From Nymphaea colorata (lineage: Eukaryota; Streptophyta; Magnoliopsida; Nymphaeales; Nymphaeaceae): DNA of 64,000 nt. The position numbers were made by a program, and so were the translations under genes. The notes beneath the pieces were generated by a model. It searched no databases, had not been told where the DNA came from, and worked only from the letters and a program-made list of their open reading frames with translations. Numbering within the stretch: position 1 is the stretch's first letter; the number at the start of each line of letters is the position of its first letter. The DNA lies in contig NC_045138.2 in assembly GCF_008831285.2 (NCBI RefSeq), positions 43,641,115 to 43,705,114 on the forward strand, given 5' to 3'. Positions 1 to 11,514 of the stretch are shown one piece after another.

Positions 1-488
1 GCCCTCTATATTCTTCCTTGTAACTCTTTTTATTGCGTTAAACAAGAGAAACTTCATCTATCTCTTGGACTTCTACTTCCTTTCCTCACTCTCTTTCAGA
101 CCCCTGAAGTAAGAGAAGCAGATAGTTACTATAAGGCTTCAAGTTGGAAAAGAAGTACATATGAGCTGAGGAGATTAGCAGGTGTATTTGTGTTCTCCTC
201 TTGAACGATCTGCACCAACCTCAAACATTGGGCTTGGGTTTTCCATGGTAGGAGTCACATGAACCTAGGTTGTATCAAGTTTCAATGAGCCATAGAATTT
301 CTAGAGCTTTATCCAACGTATGTCAGTGCGATAAATCTGGTCAGTCTGAGCTATATGGTCATTTTTTACTGACTATTTTTTTCTGGACCAATCATTTTCA
401 AGTGTTGCATCAAGAGAACTCATATTGGGGCTTAAATGCCAGCCTTTGGTCAAGCTTGTTCATTTCTTTTATGACATAAGTTGTGTTT
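1..488. other. no gene seen
   Basis: Left edge of the window up to the Copia-A LTR. Short open frames occur but carry no recognisable domain, and I see no splice structure or repeat ends. Confidence 0.5.
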
Positions 489-727
489 TGTTGCGTAGAG
501 AGGTGGAGAAGAGGGAGAAGAGGAGAACGTGAGGAAGGAGGAGAGAATAGGTAGCCTTCATCAATCTTTCGGCTGCTCCTTTTCAATTAGACTAAATAAG
601 GATTAGGGTTATGTTTAGCCCTTTACATAAATAGTCCAACAAAATTTTAAAAATTCAAAAAGCTACCTAATCTTAAATTCCAAAATACATAAAACTTTAA
701 ATACCAAAGCAGCACGTTTTCTCAACA
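489..727 (-). repeat. Copia-A 3' LTR (approximate)
   Basis: The minus-strand LTR starts TGTTGAG just after the polypurine tract at about 728-742 and ends near 489. The right edge is supported by the PPT junction; the left edge is an estimate. It shares GA-rich and GATTAGGG-type segments with the 5' LTR but is well diverged. Confidence 0.6.
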
Positions 728-734
728 CTCCCTC

Positions 735-1364
735 TCAAGCTGGAGCATAGATGTCTATCATGCTCAACTTGCTACAACACTTCATGAAATTGGATATCGG
801 AAGAGCTTTGATAAATATATCTGCAGGTTGGTCTTCTGAAGCAACATACTCAGTAAAAATAATCCCTGCTTGGACCAAGTCTCTAATGTAATGACAATCA
901 ACTTTAATATGCTTAGTCCGTTCGTGGAAGACCGGATTATTTGCTATATAAGTAGCCGCTTTATTATCACATTGCATTTTTATAGGCAATTCTATCTGAA
1001 TTCCAAGACCTTCTAGCATGGCTCTCACCCATGTGATTTCAATGGCTGTTTGGGCCATGGCTCGATATTCTGACTTTGCACTAGATCAAGCAACAACAGC
1101 CTGCTTTTTACTTCTCCAAGAGACTAAGTTGCCACCAACAAAGATACAAAATCCCGTAGTGGACTTTCTGTCATCAATTGAGCCTGCATAATCTGCATCA
1201 AAATAAGGTTCTATCTGAAGTGAAGAGCTTCTTCTAAATAATAGACCCTTTCCAGGGGAGCCTTTTAGAAATTTCAATAATAACATAGCTGCATCCCAAT
1301 GAGCTTTTCTTTGTTTATCCATAAACTGGCTTAGTTTTCTCACAGCAAATGATATATTTATCAT
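735..1364 (-). pseudogene. Copia-A RNase H region, broken
   Basis: Two minus-strand frames (1364-1086 and 1058-735) together read as a Copia RT C-terminus and RNase H. Visible marks are the DADYAGSIDDRKSTTG segment and, further on, CDNKAATYIANNPVFHERTKH and VDCHYIRDLV. A stop and frame change separate the halves near 1060-1085. The last codons abut the polypurine tract beside the 3' LTR, as expected for Copia. Confidence 0.85.
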
Positions 1365-1384
1365 ATACGTGAGTACGAGAATTC

Positions 1385-2895
1385 ATAAGAATAAATGCTG
1401 GTTTAGTTCCAGTCATTTGGAGCCAACCACATCACAGTGCATCGCTGGATCCACCAAATCCCAAGTCTCCCAAGAGAGAAGAGCATCCATTTCCTCCTGC
1501 ATGGCTTGCAGCCACCTTGAATCTAACAAGGCTTGATGGCTAACAAGGCTTGATGGTGAGATTGATGGTGAGAAGACGGGATGATGTGGCTAGACAAAGC
1601 TCTATCAAACTGCATCAAACTTGTACTCAAATGGTCAGTAGAGACAGAATTAGAAATCGCATGTAGTGTGCACTATCGCTTGCCCTTGCGAATAGCAATG
1701 GGGAGATCATCTGCAGTGTGATCATCATTGAAACCTGAGTCAGTCTTATCAGCGGAGCTTACCTCTTGAGAAGGCGCTGGTGGGCGGTTGAGAAAGGGAC
1801 CCAGACGATGAGTGTAAACTAATGGAGGATCAAGGAAACGTTCACATGACATAGATTGAGATTGAGGGATCGACACAAGTGACACTGGTGGAATAGGAAG
1901 AGGAACCGGTATAAGCATCTCAGACGAAGAAGAAGTCGAAGGAGAAAAATAAGGACGAGATTCAAAGAATGTAACATCCGCACTAATAATCTCTTTCTTG
2001 GTCTGGGGATCAAAGCACTTATATCCTTTTTGATTGGCAGAGTATCCAATGAATACACATTTGATGGCTTGGGCAGCAAGTTTGTTTTTGTCTGGGCTTA
2101 GGATGTGTGCAAAGCAGGTGCATCCAAACACTTTGGGAGGTATATGAAATAATGATCGATATGGATATAAAAGTTGAATGGGAATACGTTCTTGGATGGC
2201 TGACGAGGGTAATCTATTAATGAGATAGCATGCGGTAAGAACGCATCACCCCAAAAAGAGGCAGGCATGTGTGAATGCAACATGAGGGTACGGGTCACAT
2301 TTAGAAGTTGTCGATGTTTACGTTCGGCAACACCATTTTGTTGGGACGTGTGAGGACAAGTATATTGAGGTCGAATTCCATGATTGGCATAAAATTGAAG
2401 TAGCACGGATGATTTGAATTCAAGAGCATTATCAGTGCGAATATTTTTGACAATAAAACCAAACTGAGTTTTTATTTCTTTGACAAATTTCGGAAGAATA
2501 CATATGATTTCCAATCTTTCCCGTAACAAGAATACCCAACTGACTCTAGTAAAATCATCAACCAAAACAAGATAATACCGAAAACGTGAGTGAAAAGGAA
2601 CCCGACTAGGACCCCACACATCCACATGAATGAGACCAAATGGACTTTGACTAGATGGACTCTGACTCGATGGAAAGCTGCTCTGTGTATGTTTGCCTAA
2701 CTGGCAAGCATCACATAAGAAGGACTCTGATGCAGTAATACCTGGAAACATGCGACGAAGTTTAGACACTGATGGATGACCTAGTCTGAGATGCCACTGG
2801 AAAGAAGAAGTCTTCAAGGAGAATGATGATCCAGCAACATTTACTGGAACAGACAAGAAATAGAGACCCTCACGTTCATGGCCACCACCAATCAC
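1385..2895 (-). pseudogene. Copia-A integrase, plus RT N-terminal stub
   Basis: The frame 2895-2098 holds the GAG-pre-integrase zinc-binding region (HLRLGHPS and CDACQLGKH) and the integrase core with its acidic triad in VDVWGPS, RTDNALEF and NGVAERKHR. The frame breaks near 2100-2150. The segment 2131-1673 then carries the integrase C-terminal region (FGCTCFAHI, IGYSANQKGYKCFDP) and the proline/serine-rich linker toward RT. Between 1672 and 1385 about 35 residues of the RT start can be read with stops before the deletion junction. Confidence 0.85.
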
Positions 2896-2952
2896 CTTCC
2901 CAGTTAGTAAGTCCTGAAAAGAACATGAACCAGGGTCAAAAATGACTTTACA

Positions 2953-3381
2953 CTATAAGTCAATAGCCAGCTGCTTAACAGATAACAAATTAACAAGAAA
3001 CTGAGGAATATAGAGCACGTGAGTAATAGTGTCTAAATGTGGGAGATAAATATCACCGCTGCCCAACACAGGAGATAGTTTGCCATCAGCGAGTCTGACA
3101 TGCTGTGGTGTAGAGAATCTGACTAAAGATGAAAAAATGTGTGATTGATTACAACAATGCCTGGAGGCACCAGAATCTATCATCCACATCATATCTAGGC
3201 CATCGGTAGGAGCACCAAAAGAGAAGGCTGAGTCTATTCCAGTAGTATTGGCATATGAGAAGGAATTTCCAGTCATCTTGTAGTCATTGGAACTCTCGAA
3301 CACATTACCATCAGCCATAGTAAAATTCCAATCAAAATTTTGGGCATAATATGTATGTACAGATGCAGCAGTCAACTTCAA
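2953..3381 (-). pseudogene. Copia-A aspartic protease region
   Basis: The minus-strand frame carries the Copia protease active-site segment MWMIDSGASRHCC (D-S-G-A intact) followed by VLYIPQFLVNLLSVKQL, the usual segment ahead of GAG-pre-integrase. It ends at a stop just before the integrase frame. No gag with a zinc knuckle is found upstream, so the element lost gag. Confidence 0.85.
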
Positions 3382-4485
3382 TCAAGAAATGTATCTTTAC
3401 GGATCACAGAACTCCAAAAAAATAATAATAATAAGCAGTCCCAACAGTCCCAATGCCAACTGACCCACATGTGACTGCACACACCCCCAACAGTCCACAA
3501 TTCTACTCCACCTGAATATTAGATGGCTGCTACAACAACACACTTAGTAACTCTGCACACAACTGACATATGTCTAGCAGTCTACCATTCTGCTCCACAT
3601 GAACTATGTGATAATCAGATCATGTCTTAATACCACCCACGTATGGCACACAATATATAGGAAGCAGCAGTCAGACACCACAGAAAAAAATCTCTACTAT
3701 CCTCAAAGATTATACGAATATCACACGCTATGCAATAAGGGAGAATCTGTAATCACAGAAACTAACCAAATCTGAACCGTATAAAAGGGAGTAGATAACA
3801 GATTACAGAGATTTGAATCAATTGCTGCGGATGATAGCAGGCCCACGAACACAACTCCAAAAGACAGCTGCTGATCTCTGCTACTTATGGCTGACTGTTG
3901 TTGTTGCCCCCCACATATGATCAGCGTAACATCATCCACGTCAAGTTGTTGCTAAAATAGCCTCCATGATCAGCAGATCATTTCTGCTCCACATGCCAAA
4001 CTACACCCACAAACAGCAGCTAAAGCCTCCACGATCAGCAGGTTATTTATGCTCCACACGCCAATCAACAGCCTTCAAACAGCATGACTCCACACACAAC
4101 AGCAAAAGGGCAGCTCTGATATATAACTTCACAGATCTTCTTCTACAACAACAAAAAAAAACAAAAAAAATCAGATCTGTTTAGGGCAGATCTGATACAA
4201 GACTTCATAGATTTGCTTCCAACCAATCAGCAGAAAATCAGATCTGATCTTCCACGGCAGCAACGTCATCAAGGTTTCTCCATGTCTTCCACGGCAGCAA
4301 CAACACAAGGGTGCTAATCACGTTTCTACATGTTAAACATGATTAGCCCCTTTCACCAAACAGATTACTTGCTTTTCTTGAAATCAGTAGAAAAAAAAAT
4401 ATAGACGTGAACCCTAACTTGGAGGAAGAGGCAAGAAATAAAAGAAGGAATGTGAAACCCTAGATAGCACAGTCCTAGGTCTAGG
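3382..4485 (-). other. Copia-A leader region
   Basis: About 1.1 kb between the PBS and the protease remnant, rich in AACAGTCC and AGCAG-like words and without a coding signal. It contains the inverted repeat GCTAATCA/TGATTAGC at 4313-4320 and 4340-4347, which resembles the stronger hairpin at 43037-43079 in the related Copia-E. Confidence 0.5.
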
Positions 4486-4497
4486 GCTCTGATACCA
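4486..4497 (-). promoter_or_regulatory. primer binding site of Copia-A
   Basis: The minus strand reads TGGTATCAGAGC directly next to the LTR end, the standard plant initiator-Met tRNA complement. Confidence 0.9.
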
Positions 4498-4700
4498 TGT
4501 TACAGATTGCAGGAGACGAGAGAGAGATGTTGAGGAAAGGAGAGGACGAGAGAGAGAGAGAGATGAGCCAAAGAGATCATTCATTAACGTAACCCTAATC
4601 TCCTTTTAAAGAGATTAGGGCTGGCAGTACAAAAACAGTCCAACTACTATAAGAAAGTATTTAAAGACCTCCTCTCTAACTTTCTAATATTTCAAAAACA
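4498..4700 (-). repeat. Copia-A 5' LTR (approximate)
   Basis: Bounded on the left by the PBS; the LTR ends TGTAACA on the minus strand. The right end is placed at 4700 because the AACA|CTC junction matches the one at 727. A GAGAGA tract lies at 4549-4563. Confidence 0.6.
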
Positions 4701-7552
4701 CTCTTTAATAGAGAACTGGTTACTAGACAACCACACAAAACATTGGTGAGAAGCTCGCCGGAGGGGACATTGCCAAAGGAGAACCTGCTGGAGATGGTTG
4801 TAGAAGCAAGGAGGCATGTAAGTGCAAACACAGGCAAGGGTTTCAATTGATCCCTTAAGAATATCTTTTTCTAATAGAGAGGACAATGGCCCGGTGCAAC
4901 TGGCCTTAGTGGATGCTCATTGACCACGTCAAGTGTCGTGTTGAAGCCACACCAGCACCATCACCTGCAACATGTCAAGGCACGTGTTGTAGCTATTTAG
5001 GCACATCCATGTGAGATAGCTAGGGACTTTGATTTAGGGCACATTACAATTGAACTATTGTTTTATTTCTTACCTCTTTTGTAAGTAAATATAAGATTTT
5101 TAACATACTAAATATGTTATTGAACTTAGTTACTATACATAGGTTCATTGTTCTTTTGCTTGATTTATTAGTATCTACAATCTTGATTTTACTATTAGTT
5201 GGGTATACAATTAGCAATTTGGTCACTAGATTTCACCTGAGAGTCTGATTACATGTGTATGTTAGGTAACTTGGGTTAGGTTAGAAAACCATAGTTAGAT
5301 CATGGGCCATAACTGCTACAACTACCTACGTATGTATCTCATTATATCCCTTTGGTCCTAAGCCGGAGAGATTATTTTGTCCTCATTGATTCTGAAGGCA
5401 AATGGGTGACCAAATGGAGCCTAGTGGTCAACCTGATTCCCTGAGGCTCCCCGACTTACCCACAGCTAAGCAAACTTGGTATTCCTCTTGTCTATCCTCT
5501 TTTTTAATCCAGCTGTAGTTTACCTATTTCATTTTAATTACTACATTTTTTTAGATATTTTGAGGTGAATGAACATTGTTTCTGAGTTTGTGAAATAATT
5601 AACTAAAGCGGAGAAGGACTGGTTTGAGAATCAGTCCCTCGTTGCATTCATTAGTTTTAGTTTCATTTATTTAGCATATGGGTTGGCCTGTTTTCCTATT
5701 TTAGTTAATGCTTTTATGTTGTTTTACTGTAGATTTCAGAGTTTCTATTTTGATCAAGTAGATTACACCTTGGTCTAGTCATTAAAATAGGTAGAAATAG
5801 GGTAGGATTTAAGGTTTCAATCTGGCCCAGTTCAGTGTCAGGCCTGAATATTAAAAGACTCAAGATGACATTTCATGTGGATTTTTTGTGAGGTCTTTAA
5901 AATTTCAGGAACAGGTGACCTTAGATGTATAGAAACTATAGTGCAAATTCCATAATTTCTAAGAGTTAATTTGTAAAAAAATTTTGAAGTTGACCTGACA
6001 AAACGGGTTGAGCATGTGTCAGGTTTTTTATTTTTCCTTTTAATTACTTTTAAGTGATCAATAAATTAGGAAGAAATCTGATTTTTTTTTCCTAGTTGTT
6101 CTCTAATGTATCCCAAGTTAGTCCTGGTCTTAGTTTGGATTCAATTCACTATTTTAGGCCGGTGTATTGGTCGATCTTTGAAACCACGCAGAAATTGCAG
6201 CTTCCTGTTCTCTAGATAGACTAGAGACTTGTGGGGGAAAATTTCATATACCAAGGTTTGCCTTATTTTCTGTATGTGGCAAGTTTAGGTGCATAGAATC
6301 AAATTTGGGAAACTTCAGAGCCAAATTAGTCTATATTAATAAAATTCAAGATTCTCAGAATCTAGAACTTTGACCACATTGTTAGAATTTTTCCTGTGCC
6401 GTAGGAATTTGATTTTTCAGTGCTTTCTTTTTCTGTAGTCTCTTAGAAGAATCCAGATTAATTGTAATGATTTCTACTCAACTTTAAAAGAACTTCCACT
6501 GTTCTGTTTTTTGCAATTTCCTCATTCTGTTCAAAGTTGTTCTTTTCTGTTTATCTGTTCTTAAAAAGTAGGAGTTTGTTAAGAAGGCCAACAGACTACA
6601 CCAAGCAGCATGATCATTGTTAAGAAAAAATAAGTTTTCTTCGGCTTCCTGCTTTCCTTTTAACTCCGTTCTCTGTCTTTCCTTTTAATTCCAAAATTAG
6701 GTTGCATAGACTAATTGACCATAACCAATTTTTGTGGAATTTCCCAAACAAGTGGCAAGTCTCACATCATCTCGTCGCATTGGATTACTTGCAGTTAATG
6801 TTGTTTGTCCAAGGGATGCCTAATGGTAATACTGGCAATTATAAACTCATTGTAACTAAAAAGCTTCATCTACTTATCTCGTTTTTCTTTCTCTTTCTAC
6901 CTTTCTTCTAGTCTATTCCACCTACCAGTCAAAAGAAGGTGGAGGATGCAGGACAAACAGATCTAACAATAGGTCTCAAGGATAAAATCCAATCTGCCAA
7001 AACCAAAAGGAATCTCCAGAATTTCCATTCTAGTCCTTTATATATTGTTCTTCCAGTAGAATTAACCACTGGAGAAGAAGTAGAATTTCCATTCTATTTC
7101 GAATCAGATGCAAGTCTTCCGGTTCGGCAGAAGTCGCCACTGAGAAAAAGAAGAACCAGACTTGCTATTTTGCGCCAGAAAATGGAGGGACGGGATGGAA
7201 GATAAATCTAGACTTTCAATGAACGCCAACAACTCATTTAGGGACCGACCGAGCGAAAAGACGGGCAGCAAACGAAGTTCAAACATTAGCAAATTAAGGA
7301 CCTCGTTTCATTCATGGCTCTTCCAATCGAGTAGCGTATAGCTGAATATTGAAAAACTAGATCCCCAAACGCTACGAAATGCGGAAATTAAACACACTAG
7401 GACAAAGACAGTTTCGACTCACCCTTCTTCGCATCTCATATTTACACGAACTTCTTACCTCAAGGAGACAGACAACCCACGAACAAAAAATTCTCTATGA
7501 TATACTGACAGGAACTCTCCCACCCAGAGAAAGAGAGAGAGGGAGAGAGGAC
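4701..7552. other. unassigned AT-rich sequence
   Basis: No supported gene. Open frames at 4692-4886, 6702-6911, 6939-7205 and 7104-7292 have no recognisable domain. If the first exon at 7553-7695 is real, this stretch would be its intron, but I could not find a following exon. Confidence 0.5.
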
Positions 7553-7695
7553 CTGCTTGAATTCACCAGCCTGTTGGCAGAAAGAAATGAAGCTGTTGGG
7601 TTAACTGAGGTGAGAACAGCACTTCGTCGCGACCCCTCGATCACCAGGCGAGGGTGGAAGGATTGACTGCCGCAGCAGGCCGATGCAGCTGACAT
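7553..7695 (-). CDS. candidate first exon of a nuclear gene for a plastid-targeted protein
   Basis: A minus-strand ATG at 7695 opens a frame beginning MSAASACCGSQSFHP that is rich in Ser, Ala, Arg and Val with few acidic residues, like a chloroplast transit peptide. A plausible donor (GCAG|GTCC) ends it at 7553; another (CTG|GTGAAT) lies at 7567. Sequence on its 5' side is much more GC-rich than its surroundings and carries a G-box. I could not find downstream exons, so the protein is unidentified and the locus may be a truncated or captured fragment. The plus-strand frame 7379-7666 overlaps it and is probably its shadow. Confidence 0.35.
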
Positions 7696-7699
7696 CTTT

Positions 7700-8240
7700 G
7701 ACCTCCTCAACAAATAGAACACCAAAATGCACCTCCCTCACTTCCCCCGCTTCCTCGTCCTCCTGTGCTCTCTACCGGTCGGGCGCGCAAGGCGAAAGCA
7801 AACGTCCACCAGCACCTAAGACGATAAGGGAGCTGTGCTGAAGTTTCGGCAGGCCAAAGATAGCCACGTGTCCCGTCACGCTCTCTTATCTACCTCTGAC
7901 CACGGTGCCTCAACCCCTAAGGGCCTCCGGAGACAAACCAAAGCCAGGTTGGCCCCATCTCTCTTTGTCTCCTCGATGGTAGACCAACCCCTTGGTTGTC
8001 ACGTATCTTGTGGTCCCGCCCTCAAGTCAGTCCCATTATAAACCTATCCGCCGCCCGCCGTTTTCTCGACAATGATGCCCTGCCCTCGCATCGAGACATT
8101 GCCCTTCCTACCGAGTCCCGACGAGTCTGCCCATGTACTATTCCTTTAGTCTACTGTGATGTGCAAACTCCATCGACTCCTAGCATGCTGCTTGTTTGTC
8201 TGAATCGACTGTGTGAAACTTAAAAGAGAGCATAGCAGCA
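7700..8240 (-). promoter_or_regulatory. promoter-like GC-rich region with G-box
   Basis: It lies directly upstream (minus sense) of the candidate exon. GACACGTGGC, a G-box, spans 7863-7872 and a GATAAG I-box-like motif spans 7885-7890. That pairing is typical of light-regulated plant promoters. The region is clearly richer in G and C than the AT-rich DNA on both sides. No convincing TATA box was chosen. Confidence 0.35.
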
Positions 8241-8469
8241 TAGAACTAATCGTGCATGACTTGGGAAAGTAGCGTTTGGTGCTATGGCAATGAAAACTCT
8301 GGTTGAAGGCTAAGAAATCCCATCTATTGTAGCGCAAGGTGGGCTGCGTTAAAATTTCATGGTTTAGTACTTGTTTTCTGTGATGAATAGGTTCCTGCAT
8401 CATAGGAGTGGAAGTGCACAATGAGTGGCGAAGAATTCAAACACCATTAATTTTAACACCTTTATGATC

Positions 8470-8650
8470 ATTTGTCTCACATAATGGCTTCATTTTGTGT
8501 TAAACATGTGATCACTGCAAAAAAAAAAAGATGGATTCACTGACATGTAAGAAAATGAATTTGTCTCATACAATAGCCTCCTTCGTGTTAAACATGTGAA
8601 CACTACAAAAAAAAAAAAAAAAAACAAGGATGAATTCATTGACATGTGAA
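8470..8650. repeat. tandem duplication of a CACTA terminus with its flank
   Basis: A unit of about 90 bp occurs twice. Each copy runs from TTGTCTCA through GTTAAACATGTGA into CACTGCAAAA (8513) or CACTACAAAA (8601) and then GGATGAATTCA-like sequence. The duplication joins host flank and transposon end. Confidence 0.7.
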
Positions 8651-9649
8651 ATGAATGTCTGTGAAAGGCCACCTTTACTGACGTGCAGTGGTATATGTTG
8701 ATGAAAATTATTTTTTATCAACATATGAGGAAAAAAACGTCGGTGAAAAGTAGCCTTCACGGACATGTGACGATAGGGTGTCGTTGAACTTGGGCTTTTC
8801 TCCACATCTGTTTGCAAACATCACTAAACAAGTAATTTTTATGGACGTCCAGCAATGAACGTATGTAAAAAGTGACTTTGTTGACAACTATTTTGCAGAC
8901 GTTGATATAAAGAAGTTAGTTTTCTTAATATTCATTATAGACATTCCGACACCACCAAACTTTGCACGATTTTCACCTCTACGATGACATTACCATGGGA
9001 ACAATTTATGTTCATGTTTTTGTAACTCTGAACCTTACTTAATCAGTTCTATTGTAAAATAAGGTTGAACGTTTGTTATAAATATTTGTTTGGTTTATGA
9101 ACATTTAACTATTTCGTTTAATTCGTTTGATACATGCAACATGTAAGCAAGTTAATTATTTGTATATTTATTCCGATTTTTGAAAAATGAAATATGTCAT
9201 ACGTGGACTAGTACAAAAAATTAAATATTTTCACCCACGCATGAAATTGCACCGATAAAAATTAATGGTGACGTCTATGAGATGCCGGTTAAAGTATTAC
9301 CAACATTCAGGACAATTGTAAGATGTTTATGATAGTTGTTGGTAAACATCTTTATCGACTCCCATTTGATTATCGGTAAAACATTTTACTGACATCTACT
9401 AGGTGTCAGTAAAAAATTATTATTGACATGCTTTGGACATCAGTAATAATCTTATGTTACCTACATGCTTAGCGTGTCTATGATGGCCTCTACACCAACG
9501 TAGGGCTCCAAGATATCGGTGATGGTTTTTGCCGACATGTCTTCGCCAACGATCATCACAAACATTAAAAAAAAAAAACCATTACCAACGTGCACTTATG
9601 TTTCACCAACATTTTTTGGCCACCAGTAATTCATCAGCTTTTTGTAGTG
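8513..9649. mobile_element. non-autonomous CACTA-like transposon
   Basis: The left end begins CACTGCAAAAA; a second terminus, CACTACAAAA, starts at 8601. The right end is TTTTTGTAGTG at 9639-9649. The 3-bp flanks are GAT at 8510-8512 and GAT at 9650-9652, the TSD length of CACTA (EnSpm) elements. The interior holds many diverged copies of words such as GACATGT, GTCGGTGAAAAG and ATCGGTAAAA in both orientations, like CACTA subterminal repeats. No transposase frame is present, so it would depend on an autonomous relative. Confidence 0.7.
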
Positions 9650-9652
9650 GAT

Positions 9653-11514
9653 CTTCTTTGGTCTAGTTTCCCTTGTGCCACAGCAAAGACACATATTTTA
9701 GCACAGCCTTATTTTACCAATACTCTTTTATTCCTTTCTTTTTTGCAGGTTCTCTTTTTCTTACGAAGGCTCGTTGTTATGGCATTCCACCACAGGAAGG
9801 GTCATTGTTCTTGTGATCCACCACCAGCTTCTTTCCTCCTAATCTGGTAGCATTTTGAATTTTCTACAATCCATTTGTGTATTTCAATAATCAATCACAT
9901 TGTTTCACTCCTTTTCTAGTGGCATTGTGTTGTTCTGGTGATCGACCTCTATTCTTTCACTATTCTAATGACTTGCTTTGTTCCTCCTTTAGCGACATCG
10001 CATGGCTCACTGTTGTTTCTCATCTAGCTGACCTAATTTTCAACATTCAAGGTGTTTTTGCATGACTTTGGGAGACCAGCTGCAACTTTGAAATAGCTTA
10101 TCTTCCGTTGTTCGCCATGGCTTCTCCTTTGACAACTTGTTTCTGCTAGCCCCGATCAAGCAATTTTCTAGAGATCTTTGTCTCTTGTTTAGGTGACACT
10201 CACTCTCTTGTCTCAATGGTCCGTTCGTTTTTTCACTTCTTATCTACATGGAACTTTTTTCTTAATGGGAAATTCTTAATCTCTCTTTTGGTGGAGAAAA
10301 GTGACAAAATTTGCTGCTTGTGTGAGTGATGCACTTACTTAGATGTAATGTACGATGGCCCATTCTTTTCCACTGTGATGGAGACAACTAAAAGGTCCTT
10401 GATAGATTGGTGTTTACTGTATGATTTGTTTTCTTGTGCTATATTTTATAGTCTTACAATTCCCAACTATGTTTTTTTTTTTCAGTACTTGGCATGATTT
10501 GTTACTCATCTATGGCTGATTTGACTCTACGCTTTCCCTTCATATTTGATCTTTGTATATTATTGGAAAGTTCTTTAACTAAGAAGGTTTTTCTTTTTAA
10601 ACAATTTTTCACTTGTATAGATGCTTTTATTTTGTTTCTTATAGTCATATTTTTTAAAATTGCTCTAGTTGAGAATGCTTTATGAGCAAAGGATGTATGT
10701 GGACGTTCCTGTTGAAGCTGCTTTAAATGCATTTGATAGTGTTTCTGTTGAAAATTTTGATATGTGGTTTATCATCTAAGAGATCCAATCTATTTCTCCT
10801 TTCAAGAAATTGGTTCTATGCTGAATTTCCTCGTCTTCTAGTCTTCTTCCTGTCTTATTGTTTTGTTATATTCTATTCATGTTGTAACTTTTTCTCCCTA
10901 GTTTTCATGCCCTTATATTTCTGCCGCCTCTTAGTCGTTATTCTGGGTGCAATCTGATTAAGAATATGATCTGTTACATTTCTTGGTTCAACGTCATATT
11001 TCTGAGCTATTGCAGTTGATGTCATCTACTATTGCTGTTTGATGTCACTTTTATTTCTCCTTGCACAGTATCATATTGTTTTTAGCTTCAACATCATATG
11101 TCTGAGCTATTGTTCTCGATCTCACCTACTCTTGTTTTTTGACATCACCTCTATTTCTCCTTATACAGTCTTGTATTGTTTTTTAGTGGTCATTCTTGCT
11201 GTCAAGCAATTAGCAAAATAAACTAAGAAGAAGAAGAAGAAAAAGAAGGGAAGTTGTTAAACATTAATTTGAGCTTTTGCTTTTTAGTTTGAGTAGGTTG
11301 CAGCAGTTCTGCTCCTTTTTTCTCATCCCTCCTCCATCCCTTGTACCCCCCCCCCAACCCCCGCCACAAAAAAAAAAAAGGCGAACTTTGGTATGTTGGT
11401 AGGTGTTTTCACCTATAATGCTAATTGATTTGGAGACTCCTCATTCTTTTTCTTGTCCTCATAAATATCTCTTGTTTCTCTTTGTCCTTGACTTCCTATT
11501 TTTTTATTCTCATT
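9653..11514. other. pyrimidine-rich unassigned sequence
   Basis: T-rich DNA without a recognisable gene. It includes a diverged duplication of about 100 bp (CAACGTCATATTTCTGAGC near 10988 and CAACATCATATGTCTGAGC near 11089), a GAA-rich run at 11226-11245, and C- and A-runs near 11346-11380. Part may be the lost leader and LTR of Copia-B, but no LTR or PBS was recognised. Confidence 0.45.

Larger units (their letters stand above)
489..4700 (-). mobile_element. Copia-A, internally deleted LTR retrotransposon
   Basis: A Ty1/Copia element read on the minus strand. From right to left it shows an LTR, a primer binding site matching initiator-Met tRNA, a long leader, protease, GAG-pre-integrase plus integrase, a stub of reverse transcriptase, RNase H, a polypurine tract and a second LTR. 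The gag ORF and the RT core are missing: near position 1385 the N-terminal RT stub (about 35 residues, read between 1672 and 1385) joins directly to the RNase H region. LTR borders are approximate because the two LTRs have diverged strongly and no clear target duplication remains. Its 3' end and RNase H closely resemble Copia-E, and its integrase resembles Copia-D, so these three look like one family. Confidence 0.85.

Noticed and set aside
4745-4850. Plus-strand Cys-containing stretch ending CRSKEACKCKH, reminiscent of a metallothionein
   Set aside because: Too few Cys, no matching N- or C-terminal Cys cluster and no start codon; chance resemblance.
6939-7205. 88-codon plus-strand open frame
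   Set aside because: No domain, an overlapping minus frame, and no promoter or splice context; treated as chance.
8490-8817. Minus-strand frames with Phe runs
   Set aside because: They are translations of the A-runs and subterminal repeats of the CACTA-like element.
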